The notes under the pieces were generated by a model. That model ran no database searches and had not been told where the DNA came from. It worked only from the letters and a program-made list of their open reading frames with translations. Shown here piece by piece: positions 18,034-28,311 of a stretch of DNA of 64,000 nt. The position numbers were made by a program, and so were the translations under genes. Source of the stretch: Candidatus Gastranaerophilales bacterium (GTDB taxonomy: Bacteria; Cyanobacteriota; Vampirovibrionia; Gastranaerophilales; Gastranaerophilaceae); contig CANQLJ010000005.1 in the NCBI GenBank assembly GCA_947624685.1, forward strand, positions 1 through 64,000, given 5' to 3'. How positions within the stretch are numbered: position 1 is the first letter of the stretch; the number at the start of each line of letters is the position of its first letter.

Positions 18034-19458
18034 ATGGAAAAATGTATCTTGGGTAGTTTAAGTATTTTGGCACTTCTTGCGCCGATTGTTTTTGCGCTTT
18101 ATCTTATTGCCAAAAAATTAAAGCTGTCTTATATTAAAAAGCCTGTTTTGAATTTGGGAAGTGTAGCTATAAACGGTTTTTCATTTGTAATTTTTTGTAT
18201 TATTCTTTTTTTAATAAAAATTTCAAACACGAGCTTAAACGTCGATTTTAATTTCATTACGATTCATTATTTCTCGCTTGATTTTGGGATATATATTGAT
18301 GAATTTAACAGTTTGTTTTTGATATTTTCTTCGCTTATTGCGACATTAATCGCATATTATTCAAAAATATATTTTGAAAAAAAGAAAAATTTCATTTTCA
18401 CAAAACAAAGATACTACGCCTTTTTAAACATCATCGCGGCGTTAGCGTATCTGTTTTTTGCAAGCGTTAATCTTGCCCAAAGCATTGTTCTTTTGCTTTT
18501 GATTAGCGCGAGTGTACTAATATTTTCATATTTTGATATTTTTAAAAACGAGAGCGCAAACAATATAACCCGTTTTTTCAAAATTGATTTAATCGGAAAT
18601 TTTTCTTTGCTTTTGGCGGGGTTGATTCTTTTTAAATATTGCGTTTTATCTTACGATTATATGGACTCGAATTCGCTCAATTACAATGAATTGAATCTTC
18701 TAATTAGCTATACGCAAGGAATCAGCTTTGATTTTGAATTTATTATAATTGTAATTTGTTTCACGATTTTTTATATGACAAAATTGAGCATTTTTCCTTT
18801 CAACTATTATTGGAGCTTTTTTGCAAACAGTTCAAACCTTTTATATTTGTGCGTTTATTCTCTCTTGAATAACCTAATCGGCGTGTTTATGCTCTTTAAG
18901 ATTCAAAGTGCATTTGAATTGATGCCTGTGTATAAAAAAGCGGCACTTGTAATTGCAGCTTTGAGTATTGCTATATCACTAATTCAGATATTTTTTGAAA
19001 AAAATACAAAGATAATCTTCGGGTATTTATCAAGCATCTATAATTCTTTGTTTTTGGTTTTGTTTATCAGCTTAAAACTAAACAGAGCGCTTATATTATA
19101 TTTTGTTTTGGGGTTTTTTGCGATAGTTTATCTTATGATACTGTTTTATTTTGATAAAACAAATATCAAAAAAAGGCTTGTGAATAAACAAGTCGGGTTT
19201 TTGCTTGAAAAAAGCTATATTGTAATTTTTGAATCATTGAGCCAAAAAGTCACGGAGGTTTTTGATTTCATCGATGAAAAAATTACACAAAATATCATCA
19301 ACATTTTTATTTGGATTTTCAATTTTTTGACTTCAATATTTGTTATAAAAACAATGAAGGATAGTGACATAAAATCGGTCAAAAATATTTTGATTATATT
19401 TGCGTTTTTTGTGCTCATCTGCGCTTTCATTGCGCTTTATGGGAGGTATAAATGCTAG
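18034..19458 (+). CDS. NuoL-like antiporter-family membrane subunit (divergent)
   Basis: Polytopic; 'DEFNSLFLIFSSLIATLIAYYSKIYF' and 'TKLSIFPFNYYW' correspond to NuoL landmarks. Confidence 0.6.
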   Translation: MEKCILGSLSILALLAPIVFALYLIAKKLKLSYIKKPVLNLGSVAINGFSFVIFCIILFLIKISNTSLNVDFNFITIHYFSLDFGIYIDEFNSLFLIFSSLIATLIAYYSKIYFEKKKNFIFTKQRYYAFLNIIAALAYLFFASVNLAQSIVLLLLISASVLIFSYFDIFKNESANNITRFFKIDLIGNFSLLLAGLILFKYCVLSYDYMDSNSLNYNELNLLISYTQGISFDFEFIIIVICFTIFYMTKLSIFPFNYYWSFFANSSNLLYLCVYSLLNNLIGVFMLFKIQSAFELMPVYKKAALVIAALSIAISLIQIFFEKNTKIIFGYLSSIYNSLFLVLFISLKLNRALILYFVLGFFAIVYLMILFYFDKTNIKKRLVNKQVGFLLEKSYIVIFESLSQKVTEVFDFIDEKITQNIINIFIWIFNFLTSIFVIKTMKDSDIKSVKNILIIFAFFVLICAFIALYGRYKC

Positions 19459-20924
19459 AAAATGTCCTTAAAATATATCTTATTGCGCCGTTTTTGTTTT
19501 TCTTGGTACTCATTGTTTCAAAATTTCTTAAGCCTTTGGCGATAAGAAGACTTTCTAAGGCATTCTTTTTTGTAATGTTTTTTATTTCTTCTTTGATTCT
19601 TTTAAAATGGCAAAATCATCTTTTTTCATTTTTGAATATTAATTTTCATATAAATAAATTCAGCTCCTATATGGCGTTTTTGCTTGAGATTATTTATCTT
19701 TTGTTTGTTTTTTATTCAAAAAAATTCATCGATTCAAAACATAAAGTTTTTTATTCAAGCACAATTTTGTCATTCGGACTTGTTAATTTATGCTTGTTTT
19801 GCGACAATATCTTTGTTTTTCTTTTGGTATTGTTTTGGATTTTTCTTCTTAATTATTTTTTGGGTTCGATATTTTTTGTTTCAAAAACCTCTTTTCAAGA
19901 CAAGAAAAATTCTTTGATTAATAATTCAAAACAGCTCTTTGCGGACATTTTTACCGTAATGGGCGCATCGTTTTTAATTTCAAAAGATTTTATAAGATAT
20001 TTTCTTATAAATAACATCGATTTTTCTTTCACGGAACTATCTCAAAACATCTATAAAATCAACGATTTTTCAATCGAGCTTGCGTTTTTTGGGTTTTTGA
20101 TTTTGATATTTCGTTTGTTTAATTTTATGGGCTTTAATTATCGAAAATATGATTTTCAAAAAAGCGCAAAAGCCTATCTCATCGGTTTATTAGAAAATCT
20201 TAATTTAATGATAACGGGCGTTGTTTTGTTTTTTAAATGTTACTTAAATTTTGATTTTTTGTTTTTCCAATTTCAAAACGAAATTGCGATATTATTGCTG
20301 ATTAATTTTGTTTATTATATTTTTCTTTGCCTCAATCAAAACGATATATTCAAGTTTTCAAACAATATCTACAAGGGTTTTTTGATTTTTGCGATATTTT
20401 CGGTTTTTTCTTTCGAGCAAAACGCGTTTAGGATATTTCTGTTTTATATCTTTGTTTTGTGTTTGTCATATTTGATGACGGGGTTTGTAAGTGCATTTTT
20501 GTTTGATGAATTTAAAACATCAAAACTTGATGAATTTAAAAAGATAAATGATTCAAGCAGATTGAGCCAATTGTTTATAGCATTGGGGTTTTTAAATTTT
20601 GTGCTTGTACCAATATTACCTATGTTTAGCGCATTTATGGTTATAGCAATTGCGATGTTTTGCACGCAATATGAAGGCGTTATGTTAAATATTCTGCCTT
20701 ATTTTTTGATTTTCGGAATGTTTCTGATTTGTCTCGGAGGAGTTGATGTAATCAGAAAAATCCTAATCGAGCCGGTTGAAAAGGACGAAAGAAAAAATGT
20801 TTTAAAAACTCATCAGATTTTTGTTTTTGCAATTTTGATATTCATAATGATAGTTTGCGGATTTTTCCCTGATTATTTTATAGATGATGTTGGGTTTTTA
20901 TCGTCGTTAGTGCCTCAGATTTAA
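19452..20924 (+). CDS. NuoM-like antiporter-family membrane subunit (divergent)
   Basis: Overlaps previous gene; 490 aa polytopic; 'LVPILPMFSAFMV' resembles a NuoM C-terminal landmark. Confidence 0.55.
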   Translation: MLENVLKIYLIAPFLFFLVLIVSKFLKPLAIRRLSKAFFFVMFFISSLILLKWQNHLFSFLNINFHINKFSSYMAFLLEIIYLLFVFYSKKFIDSKHKVFYSSTILSFGLVNLCLFCDNIFVFLLVLFWIFLLNYFLGSIFFVSKTSFQDKKNSLINNSKQLFADIFTVMGASFLISKDFIRYFLINNIDFSFTELSQNIYKINDFSIELAFFGFLILIFRLFNFMGFNYRKYDFQKSAKAYLIGLLENLNLMITGVVLFFKCYLNFDFLFFQFQNEIAILLLINFVYYIFLCLNQNDIFKFSNNIYKGFLIFAIFSVFSFEQNAFRIFLFYIFVLCLSYLMTGFVSAFLFDEFKTSKLDEFKKINDSSRLSQLFIALGFLNFVLVPILPMFSAFMVIAIAMFCTQYEGVMLNILPYFLIFGMFLICLGGVDVIRKILIEPVEKDERKNVLKTHQIFVFAILIFIMIVCGFFPDYFIDDVGFLSSLVPQI

Positions 20925-20951
20925 AAATTTTTAAAAGCAAAGGGATAAAAA

Positions 20952-22349
20952 ATGGAAAATTTATCGGATTATTTAATAGAAAGAATTGAGATTATATCGT
21001 ATTTTTCCCCCGAGGTTATATGCATTCTTGCAATATTAATCAATCTTTTTATTTTTTTATTTTTCAAAAAGAAAATAATAAGCGCAAAATTGAGCGATTT
21101 TATAACAAGCCTTGCTTTTTCAATTAATATGTTAATCTTGGGGGCGATATATTTTACAAGCTTTTTTAATAACAACAGCTACAGCTTTTCGATTCTTAAA
21201 GAATCGTTTATGGTGAATGGGGATAATATAATTTCAAGGTTACTAATAAATGTTTTCTTTTTGTTGTTCATCTTAACAACATATAAAATTTCAAGAAAAA
21301 CGCGCTTTAAAGTGTCATTGTTAAATTCAATATTGCTTTTGTTAAACATTGTATTGGCTGCTTTTGTTTCGTCTAATTTTAATTTAATTACCTATGTTCT
21401 TTTTGAAATGAGCATATTTTTGATTTATAACTATTGTCAAAATACGAGATTTCGAATTTCAAACGTGTATTGCGCAAGTTTTATTTTAATTAACATCATC
21501 GCAAGCGTTTTATTTTGTATATTCTATTTTACAAACATCGAAATTCAAGATTCGTCTCAAATTGCAATTATGGAAACATGCATAAGCATTGCGATACTTT
21601 TAAAAGCGGGATTGTTTCCGATTTATAATTATACAAATATTAAAGAGTGCAAAAATAACCCTTTGTTCAGTGTTTTTGCATTTTGTTTGATGCCTGTTTT
21701 GGGTATTATTACCTATTGCAATTTTTTGGAAGGATTTAATTTCAGAAACGAAGTTTATACGATAAGCATGTTCTTTTATCTTTCCGTTGTGATATTGTCT
21801 TGTGCCGTGAATGCGCTTCGAGCTAAAAATATGACAAAATTTATTGCCAATTGTGCTTTTGTGCATTTTTGCGCGAATCTTGCCGCATATTTAGGCACAT
21901 TTGACACGAGCTTTATTAAATATAACTATTGGACAATGTTTTTTGAATTTTGTTTATTTGCGATGATTTTTGTTTTGAATATTAATTTAAAAATTAAAAA
22001 AGTTAATATATCTAATTTGCGCTCAATTTTCATTCATAACAAAGTTTTTGCTTCGATTTTTTCGATTTTGCTTTTGATTAATGCTTTTTGCATCCCTTCG
22101 TATTTGCTTATTGAGAATTTTGAAGTTTTAAAAGTTATTTACAGTTTTGATAAAATCACGTCTTATATTTCGTTTTTGATTGTTTTTGCGTATGTTTTGA
22201 TACTTTTAAACAGTTTAAAAATAATCAAAAATATCTACAGTTATGATAAAAATATGCTTTTATTCAAACTTAAAAAAGCAACAACACCAAACTATGTCAT
22301 TGCTTTTTTAACGGTAATAATTTTAATAGCAAAAATGTTTTTGCTATAG
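20952..22349 (+). CDS. NuoN-like antiporter-family membrane subunit
   Basis: 465 aa polytopic; 'YVLFEMSIFLIYNY' and 'LLKAGLFPIYNYTN'. Confidence 0.6.
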   Translation: MENLSDYLIERIEIISYFSPEVICILAILINLFIFLFFKKKIISAKLSDFITSLAFSINMLILGAIYFTSFFNNNSYSFSILKESFMVNGDNIISRLLINVFFLLFILTTYKISRKTRFKVSLLNSILLLLNIVLAAFVSSNFNLITYVLFEMSIFLIYNYCQNTRFRISNVYCASFILINIIASVLFCIFYFTNIEIQDSSQIAIMETCISIAILLKAGLFPIYNYTNIKECKNNPLFSVFAFCLMPVLGIITYCNFLEGFNFRNEVYTISMFFYLSVVILSCAVNALRAKNMTKFIANCAFVHFCANLAAYLGTFDTSFIKYNYWTMFFEFCLFAMIFVLNINLKIKKVNISNLRSIFIHNKVFASIFSILLLINAFCIPSYLLIENFEVLKVIYSFDKITSYISFLIVFAYVLILLNSLKIIKNIYSYDKNMLLFKLKKATTPNYVIAFLTVIILIAKMFLL

Positions 22350-22721
22350 ATTTTCCACTTGATTAGGATCAACTCTTCTTGTTGAATATTCGGGTTCATC
22401 CCCGTTCCAGGTGTTTGAGAAGTTGATTTGATGTTCGCCAAAAGTGTTGTCATCTTGAATCGGATCAACATAGTTTTTGACTTTTGTATAGCCTCTGCCA
22501 AAGGCATTACCTTCTTTTTTGACAAAACGTTTTTGATAGCTTTTGTTTTCGCCTTGGCTTCTGTATTTAACATCATCCATAATTTTAAGCGCACTTTCGC
22601 TATAGCCTTGTAATCTTAATGTGTCGACATCACTTGTTCTATCGGCACCGATTGAAGCGTATGCCATTAAAGGTGTCATAGAAAATGCCAAAAGCAAAAA
22701 GATATTTTTTAAATTTTTCAT
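22344..22721 (-). CDS. Hypothetical secreted protein
   Basis: Signal peptide 'MKNLKNIFLLLAFSMTPLMAYA'. Confidence 0.65.
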   Translation of the reverse strand: MKNLKNIFLLLAFSMTPLMAYASIGADRTSDVDTLRLQGYSESALKIMDDVKYRSQGENKSYQKRFVKKEGNAFGRGYTKVKNYVDPIQDDNTFGEHQINFSNTWNGDEPEYSTRRVDPNQVENL

Positions 22722-22816
22722 ATTTCGCCCTTCTTACTATTTTTACCTATTTTACTCCTAATGATAATAATAATTCTTAATTTTATTATATACCATTTTT
22801 AATAATATTCAAAATA

Positions 22817-23866
22817 TTAAATTTTTAAATCCTGCATAATGATGGTTTCTAATTCATCCAAAAGTTTTTCTTGAGAAACTTTTTTTATCATCTCGCCCTT
22901 TTTAAATATATACCCTTCACCAATAGCTCCCGCTATTCCATAATCAGCATTTGCTGCTTCTTTTGGGCCGTTTACGGGACAACCCATTGTGGCTATCGTT
23001 ATATTTGCTTTGAGGTTTGAAAACCTTTCTTCAACTCTTTTTGCCAGCCCTATTAAATCAATCTGCGTCCTTCCGCAAGTTGGGCAGGAGACAAAATTCA
23101 CTCCTTCGTTTCTTAATTTTAATGTTTTTAATATTTCTATCCCCGCTTTAACTTCTTCTATCGGATTTTCCGTTAGCGACACTCTTATGGTATCTCCTAT
23201 TCCCTGATAAAGAAGTGTCCCAAGTGCAATCGACGATTTAATTAAGCCGTTTTTGAGCGTTCCTGATTCAGTAAGCCCTACATGCAGAGGATATGGCGTC
23301 ATTTCATACATTTTTTGATAAGCTTTAATGGTTGTTATAGTATCAGAGGATTTAAGAGAAATTTTAATCAAATGAAAATCAAGGTCTTCAAGAATTTTTA
23401 TATGCCGATTAGCTGAAATTATCATTTTATCAACCAAGGATAGATTTTTATTTTCGTATAAATCTTTTTCCAGTGAACCTGCGTTGACTCCTATTCTAAT
23501 TGGAGTATTAGTTTTTTTTGCCATTTCAACAACGCGTTTTGTGTGTTCAATGTTTCCGATGTTTCCTGGGTTAATTCTTAAAGCATCTATTCCCATATCC
23601 ATTGCAATAAGAGCTAATCTGTAATCAAAATGAATGTCGGCCACAGTCGGAATGGGAGATTGTTTTACAATTTCTTTTAGTGCATAAGCGCAATTTTTAT
23701 TTAACACCGCAAGTCTAATTATGTCACATCCGGCGTTAGCTAAGCTCTCAATTTGTCTTAGAGTGGATAGGGTGTCATTTGTTTTTGTGTTTGTCATGGA
23801 TTGGACGGAAATTTTAGCACCCGCTCCGATTTCGACATTTCCGATTTTTATTTTAATTTTTTCCAT
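22817..23866 (-). CDS. ispG: 4-hydroxy-3-methylbut-2-en-1-yl diphosphate synthase
   Basis: 'SVQSMTNTKTNDTLSTLRQIESLANAGCDIIRLAV', 'FVSCPTCGRTQIDL', 'MGCPVNGPKEA'. Confidence 0.97.
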   Translation of the reverse strand: MEKIKIKIGNVEIGAGAKISVQSMTNTKTNDTLSTLRQIESLANAGCDIIRLAVLNKNCAYALKEIVKQSPIPTVADIHFDYRLALIAMDMGIDALRINPGNIGNIEHTKRVVEMAKKTNTPIRIGVNAGSLEKDLYENKNLSLVDKMIISANRHIKILEDLDFHLIKISLKSSDTITTIKAYQKMYEMTPYPLHVGLTESGTLKNGLIKSSIALGTLLYQGIGDTIRVSLTENPIEEVKAGIEILKTLKLRNEGVNFVSCPTCGRTQIDLIGLAKRVEERFSNLKANITIATMGCPVNGPKEAANADYGIAGAIGEGYIFKKGEMIKKVSQEKLLDELETIIMQDLKI

Positions 23867-23936
23867 ATATTTTTTAAAAACTCCAAAATTATGATAAAAT
23901 CATATCATAAAATTTAATTATTAGCGGAAATTAGAG

Positions 23937-25004
23937 ATGAAACTATTAAATTACGAATTTAAAAAGTCAAAATACCCGATTTTTAAGATATGTTTTTGGA
24001 TTTTAATCGCTTGCTCTATAATTGGGGTTTTATATATCCTAAAAACTAACGCATATTACTTTAATATTAAAGGTATAAGCCCCCTAAAACCCGTGAACCT
24101 TAATATAAAATTCACTCATAAAACGCAGGATAGGTTTTTTGTGTGTTTTGATGAATTTTGTTCAAACCCAAAATACACTTCCCAAACGGCAAACCTTGGG
24201 AATTTTAATTTTATTAAAAGTGCATCATATAATCCGGAAAATAAGGATTTTTTTAATACAAAAATAAAAAACCTCTATTTTGCAATTCCAAAAGACATTA
24301 ATAATCTTGAAAATAAAATAGAAAAATTTGATTTATTTATTGCAAATGATTATAGAGAGTATAAATTTAGCGAATTTAAAAATTTTGAAAAAAAAGATGT
24401 TTCAATAATTCTTGATGACACAAAAAAAGATGTTAATTACACTATCTGTAAATTTCCAAATACCTCTAATTATATAGGAATCAGAAAACATCTTTTGATT
24501 CTTGTTTTATCTTTGGTTTTTTATTTTAAAATCTTTTTGATGCCTTATTTGTGGCTGTTTGTCGCTATTTTAATTTATCTTTTTAATAAAGATGCTTTTA
24601 AAATTTCTTTTAAAAATAAAATAATTGTATTGTTTTCGCTTGTTTTTGGGTTTATCTTCGTTGAAGGGGGAGCGTATTTAATTTTAAAACATTATCAAAA
24701 TGATGCTTATAAAGAATTTATCAACAGGGATATAAAAAACTATTCAAATGATTATAAAATCTATGTTTTTGACGATAAAAAAGATTTAAAACTCTCAAAA
24801 GACGTCATTTTAAAAACGATTGACACAAAAAAAGATAAACCGATTATAAAAATAAATAAAAACGATTATATAAAAGACAACGAAAAAGCCTTGATATATC
24901 TTAATAGCGAGGTTTGTGACGTTAATATATTAACGATTAACAACCCCAAAAGCGAAATTTATAGGACAAATTATAATGATATTGTAAAAATAGTTTATGA
25001 ATAG
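23937..25004 (+). CDS. Hypothetical membrane protein
   Basis: 355 aa with N-terminal and central TM segments. Confidence 0.65.
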   Translation: MKLLNYEFKKSKYPIFKICFWILIACSIIGVLYILKTNAYYFNIKGISPLKPVNLNIKFTHKTQDRFFVCFDEFCSNPKYTSQTANLGNFNFIKSASYNPENKDFFNTKIKNLYFAIPKDINNLENKIEKFDLFIANDYREYKFSEFKNFEKKDVSIILDDTKKDVNYTICKFPNTSNYIGIRKHLLILVLSLVFYFKIFLMPYLWLFVAILIYLFNKDAFKISFKNKIIVLFSLVFGFIFVEGGAYLILKHYQNDAYKEFINRDIKNYSNDYKIYVFDDKKDLKLSKDVILKTIDTKKDKPIIKINKNDYIKDNEKALIYLNSEVCDVNILTINNPKSEIYRTNYNDIVKIVYE

Positions 25005-25045
25005 TTTTTTAAAGAGATAAAAAAGGAAAAAAGGGAAAAAAGGAA

Positions 25046-25783
25046 ATGATTAAAATAGCAGTAATATCTGATATTCACGCAAATAAAGATGCGTTTTTAA
25101 ATGTATTAAATGACATTAATGAATTTAACCCCGATAAAATCTTTTGTTTGGGAGATTTAATATTAGCGGGGTATGACCCTAATTTTGTTGTTCAAAAAAT
25201 AATTGAACTTAAGGAAGAAATGAAAGAAAATTTTGAAATAATTCAAGGTAACACTGATAAAATGGTCGCTTATTGCGATGATGAATTGATTCAAAAGACA
25301 ATTGAAAGTTACCCCTGCATGGGCTATTCCCTTCAAGATGACGTTAAAATCACGGATAAAAAATATATTGATTTTGTAAAAAACCTTCCCGAAAATAAAT
25401 ATGTCGAGGTAAACGGTCTTAAAATCGAGCTTGTACACGGTTCACCAAGAAGACAAAATGAAAACATCTACCCTGATTTAACGGATAGTACAGTGAGTGA
25501 AATGGTTCAAGATAGTTTGGCAGAGCTAATTTTGTGCGGACACACTCATATCCCTTGCGGCTATAGCTTAAATTGCTCAAAGACCGTAATAAATGTGGGT
25601 TCCGTCGGTCGCTCAATGACAAAAGACAGAAACGCTGTCTATTTAAGACTAATGGTAGATGATGAGGGGAGTTTTTCAAGCGAACATAGGATAATAAAAT
25701 ATGATAATCAAAAAGTAATAAATCATATACTGTCAAGAGGCTTAAACCGAGGGGAAGATTTAGCTAAAATGTACATAGCATAA
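25046..25783 (+). CDS. Metallophosphoesterase
   Basis: 'VISDIHANKDAFLNVL', 'CLGDLILAGYDP', 'LVHGSPR', 'CGHTHIP'. Confidence 0.93.
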   Translation: MIKIAVISDIHANKDAFLNVLNDINEFNPDKIFCLGDLILAGYDPNFVVQKIIELKEEMKENFEIIQGNTDKMVAYCDDELIQKTIESYPCMGYSLQDDVKITDKKYIDFVKNLPENKYVEVNGLKIELVHGSPRRQNENIYPDLTDSTVSEMVQDSLAELILCGHTHIPCGYSLNCSKTVINVGSVGRSMTKDRNAVYLRLMVDDEGSFSSEHRIIKYDNQKVINHILSRGLNRGEDLAKMYIA

Positions 25784-25857
25784 AATTTATGATAAAATAA
25801 GGCAAAATAAAAATATATAATAAAATATAATAAAGTATAACAAAAAGGATTTTAATA

Positions 25858-27018
25858 ATGGCAAATTTACAAGATATGCACGAAAACGCAGCGATGCTTT
25901 ATGAAGAAAAAAAGCTCAAAGAAGCACTTTTAATCTATGAAGATATAATAAAAGCTAATCCCACCGATGAAGTTGCGCTCTCTTGCATTATGGATATATA
26001 TTTGGAGCTTGACGATAAATTCAACTATTACCTGTCTCGAGCAAACGTTAATATTTCTCAAGGCAAAATGGAATATGCTATTAACGACACTAAAAAAGCG
26101 CTTGAATTAGATATGGATAATATTGACGCTCGAAGAAAGCTTGCAAGATTATATAAAGTCGACAACAAAAACTTAAAAGCGATTGATGAATTTTTAAAAA
26201 TCGTTCACCAAAATGAAAATGATATGGATGCTTATTTTGAACTTGTCGATTTATATATGAAAGAAGGAAGCATCGAAAGCGCCATAACAATAGCGCAAAA
26301 GGCCAATGAAATCTTTAAGGATGAAGCAAGGGTTAAAAATATGCTCGCTCAATTATATTTCAAGGCAAATGATTTTGAAAATGCGCTAAAAGTTGTTGAA
26401 AATGACTTTTTGAGAGCAAAAATTCTTCTTCAAGATGAGCAAAACGAAAAAGCAAACGAAATTTTAAATAAATTTGACTATAACAATCTCAAAGATGAAA
26501 TCGAAAAAAGAAATTACCTTGTTTTAAAGGCGCAATATTTCTATAATGCAAATGAATTTGATAAATCTTTGGAAATGATTGAGCAATATTCAAAAGTCGC
26601 CCGTCCGGATGCTATTTCGTTTCAAATGAAGGCATTGAACTATGAAGGAAAAAATGACGACTTTAACGCTCATCTAAATTGGGGATTTTGTTATAAACTT
26701 CAAGAAAAATTTGACGATGCGCTCGTTGAATTCGAACATGCTTATCAAATTGACCCTAAAAACAAAAGCTGTTTAATTGAACTTGCCAATTTATATCAGA
26801 AAAATAAAGAACGATTTGTTGCGATGGAATATTGGCAAAAAGTCTATGAAATTGACCATGATGAACAGGCAAGGGAGATTTTGGCCGAATTTTACTATAG
26901 CGAAGGCAACTTTGAAATGGCTCAAAATTACGGTAAAACTATAGAATCTAAAGAAGCACAAAGCGAAGAATACACGGGGTTTTTAGATAAAATTATGGGA
27001 TTTTTTGCAAAAAAATAA
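25858..27018 (+). CDS. Tetratricopeptide repeat protein
   Basis: Multiple TPR-like units across 386 aa. Confidence 0.85.
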   Translation: MANLQDMHENAAMLYEEKKLKEALLIYEDIIKANPTDEVALSCIMDIYLELDDKFNYYLSRANVNISQGKMEYAINDTKKALELDMDNIDARRKLARLYKVDNKNLKAIDEFLKIVHQNENDMDAYFELVDLYMKEGSIESAITIAQKANEIFKDEARVKNMLAQLYFKANDFENALKVVENDFLRAKILLQDEQNEKANEILNKFDYNNLKDEIEKRNYLVLKAQYFYNANEFDKSLEMIEQYSKVARPDAISFQMKALNYEGKNDDFNAHLNWGFCYKLQEKFDDALVEFEHAYQIDPKNKSCLIELANLYQKNKERFVAMEYWQKVYEIDHDEQAREILAEFYYSEGNFEMAQNYGKTIESKEAQSEEYTGFLDKIMGFFAKK

Positions 27019-27058
27019 ATAAAATAAAGTTTTTAAAAAAAAGACCGTATAAAAAAAT

Positions 27059-27193
27059 ATGGAAAAAAACGAAAATTTTAATAATAATCCCGAAATCCAA
27101 AAGAAAATTGATTATATGAGAAATATTGTTTTGGATGAAAAAAAATGCAAAGAAATAGCGCAAAAACTTTGCGCTTACATTTCTAAATCCTAA
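27059..27193 (+). CDS. Small hypothetical protein (44 aa), absent from ORF track
   Basis: MEKNENFNNNPEIQKKIDYMRNIVLDEKKCKEIAQKLCAYISKS, same strand after TPR gene. Confidence 0.4.
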   Translation: MEKNENFNNNPEIQKKIDYMRNIVLDEKKCKEIAQKLCAYISKS

Positions 27194-27205
27194 TTTTCCC
27201 CCATT

Positions 27206-28141
27206 TTACATTTTGCTTAGAGCAACTGTAAGATTTTTTTGAACAACGTTTAATTCGTATGTATCCGTTTTATTGTTTTTGAAATATGCATATTCGCCGA
27301 TTGGAATACCTATATATTTCTTTTGATTCAAGTGTCTGTATTTTTTTGCAAACATAGCGCTTGACATAGATCTGTTTTTGAAATTAAAGCTTTGAATTTC
27401 AAAGTGGCTTTTTCGAACTTCGTTTAGTTTAATGTCGTCATTACAAAACGCGTCTGTTGTGATGCTCGGAATTAATTTGAGATTATTTTTGGCTTCGAGG
27501 TCTTTTTTGATTTTTGCCAAAGACTGCATTATTGTGTCATAAATTAAATCATATTTTGAAAAGTCGCTCGATGTAACGATTAATACGTCGCTTGTGGATA
27601 TTTTTGTTGAGCCTAAGTATTTAGTTTGATTTTTAAATGCATTTGAGATTTTATCAAACACCATTTTATTTAAAAACTGTCTGTTTTGAGCGCTCACGCC
27701 TGTGTTTGAGTCATAATCCAAAGACAGGCAAATTGAATAATTTTTTATGACGTCATATTGAACCATCTGTTCTTTCATGGTCAATTCATTCAATTTACGC
27801 ATTTCATCTTCTTCGATTAATCTTTGTATATTGAGAACAACTTGTTCAAACCTGTCTAATATGCAATTGAAAACGACCCAGGGAATTATTGAACAAAACA
27901 GGCAAAAACCCGTGTTTCGATATATGATTAAATCGTCAATATTGGGATAGAAAAAATGTGCAATCGGGTCAAATACTGCCCTTGCGCTATGCATTGCGGC
28001 TTCGTCCGATATTACGCCAAGCCAAAAAACAAGATACCAAAATCCCACAAAAATTGCGCTCAATACAAGAAAGTTCATAATCGTTCTTGAAGCACAAATC
28101 ATCTTCTTTGCCCTAAAGACATCAAAATTTTTATTTAACAT
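27206..28141 (-). CDS. Membrane protein with cytoplasmic domain possibly related to a nucleotide-cyclase-like fold
   Basis: Two TM segments then ~200 aa soluble region; ATG at 28141 after GAGGAG; fold suggestion weak. Confidence 0.55.
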   Translation of the reverse strand: MLNKNFDVFRAKKMICASRTIMNFLVLSAIFVGFWYLVFWLGVISDEAAMHSARAVFDPIAHFFYPNIDDLIIYRNTGFCLFCSIIPWVVFNCILDRFEQVVLNIQRLIEEDEMRKLNELTMKEQMVQYDVIKNYSICLSLDYDSNTGVSAQNRQFLNKMVFDKISNAFKNQTKYLGSTKISTSDVLIVTSSDFSKYDLIYDTIMQSLAKIKKDLEAKNNLKLIPSITTDAFCNDDIKLNEVRKSHFEIQSFNFKNRSMSSAMFAKKYRHLNQKKYIGIPIGEYAYFKNNKTDTYELNVVQKNLTVALSKM

Positions 28142-28234
28142 ATTTTCTCTCCTCGATACATTAATAAAAACTTTTTTTGTCAAAAAATTGCCCGATTATG
28201 AAAATTTTTTTAACAAAAGTTTAAATTAAATTTT

Positions 28235-28281
28235 AAAAAAGCTTCGAATTCTTTTTATGGTTTGAATCCGGAGCTTTTTTA
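28235..28281 (-). terminator. Terminator downstream of phosphohexomutase gene
   Basis: AAAAAAGCTTCGAATTC..TTTGAATCCGGAGCTTTTTT. Confidence 0.75.
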
Positions 28282-28311
28282 ATTTTTATTTTATTGTTAC
28301 AATTTATTTTT

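Noticed and set aside
22292-22594. Minus-strand 100-aa ORF overlapping the NuoN-like 3' end and a secreted protein
   Set aside because: Alternative frame of the better-supported 22344-22721 signal-peptide ORF.
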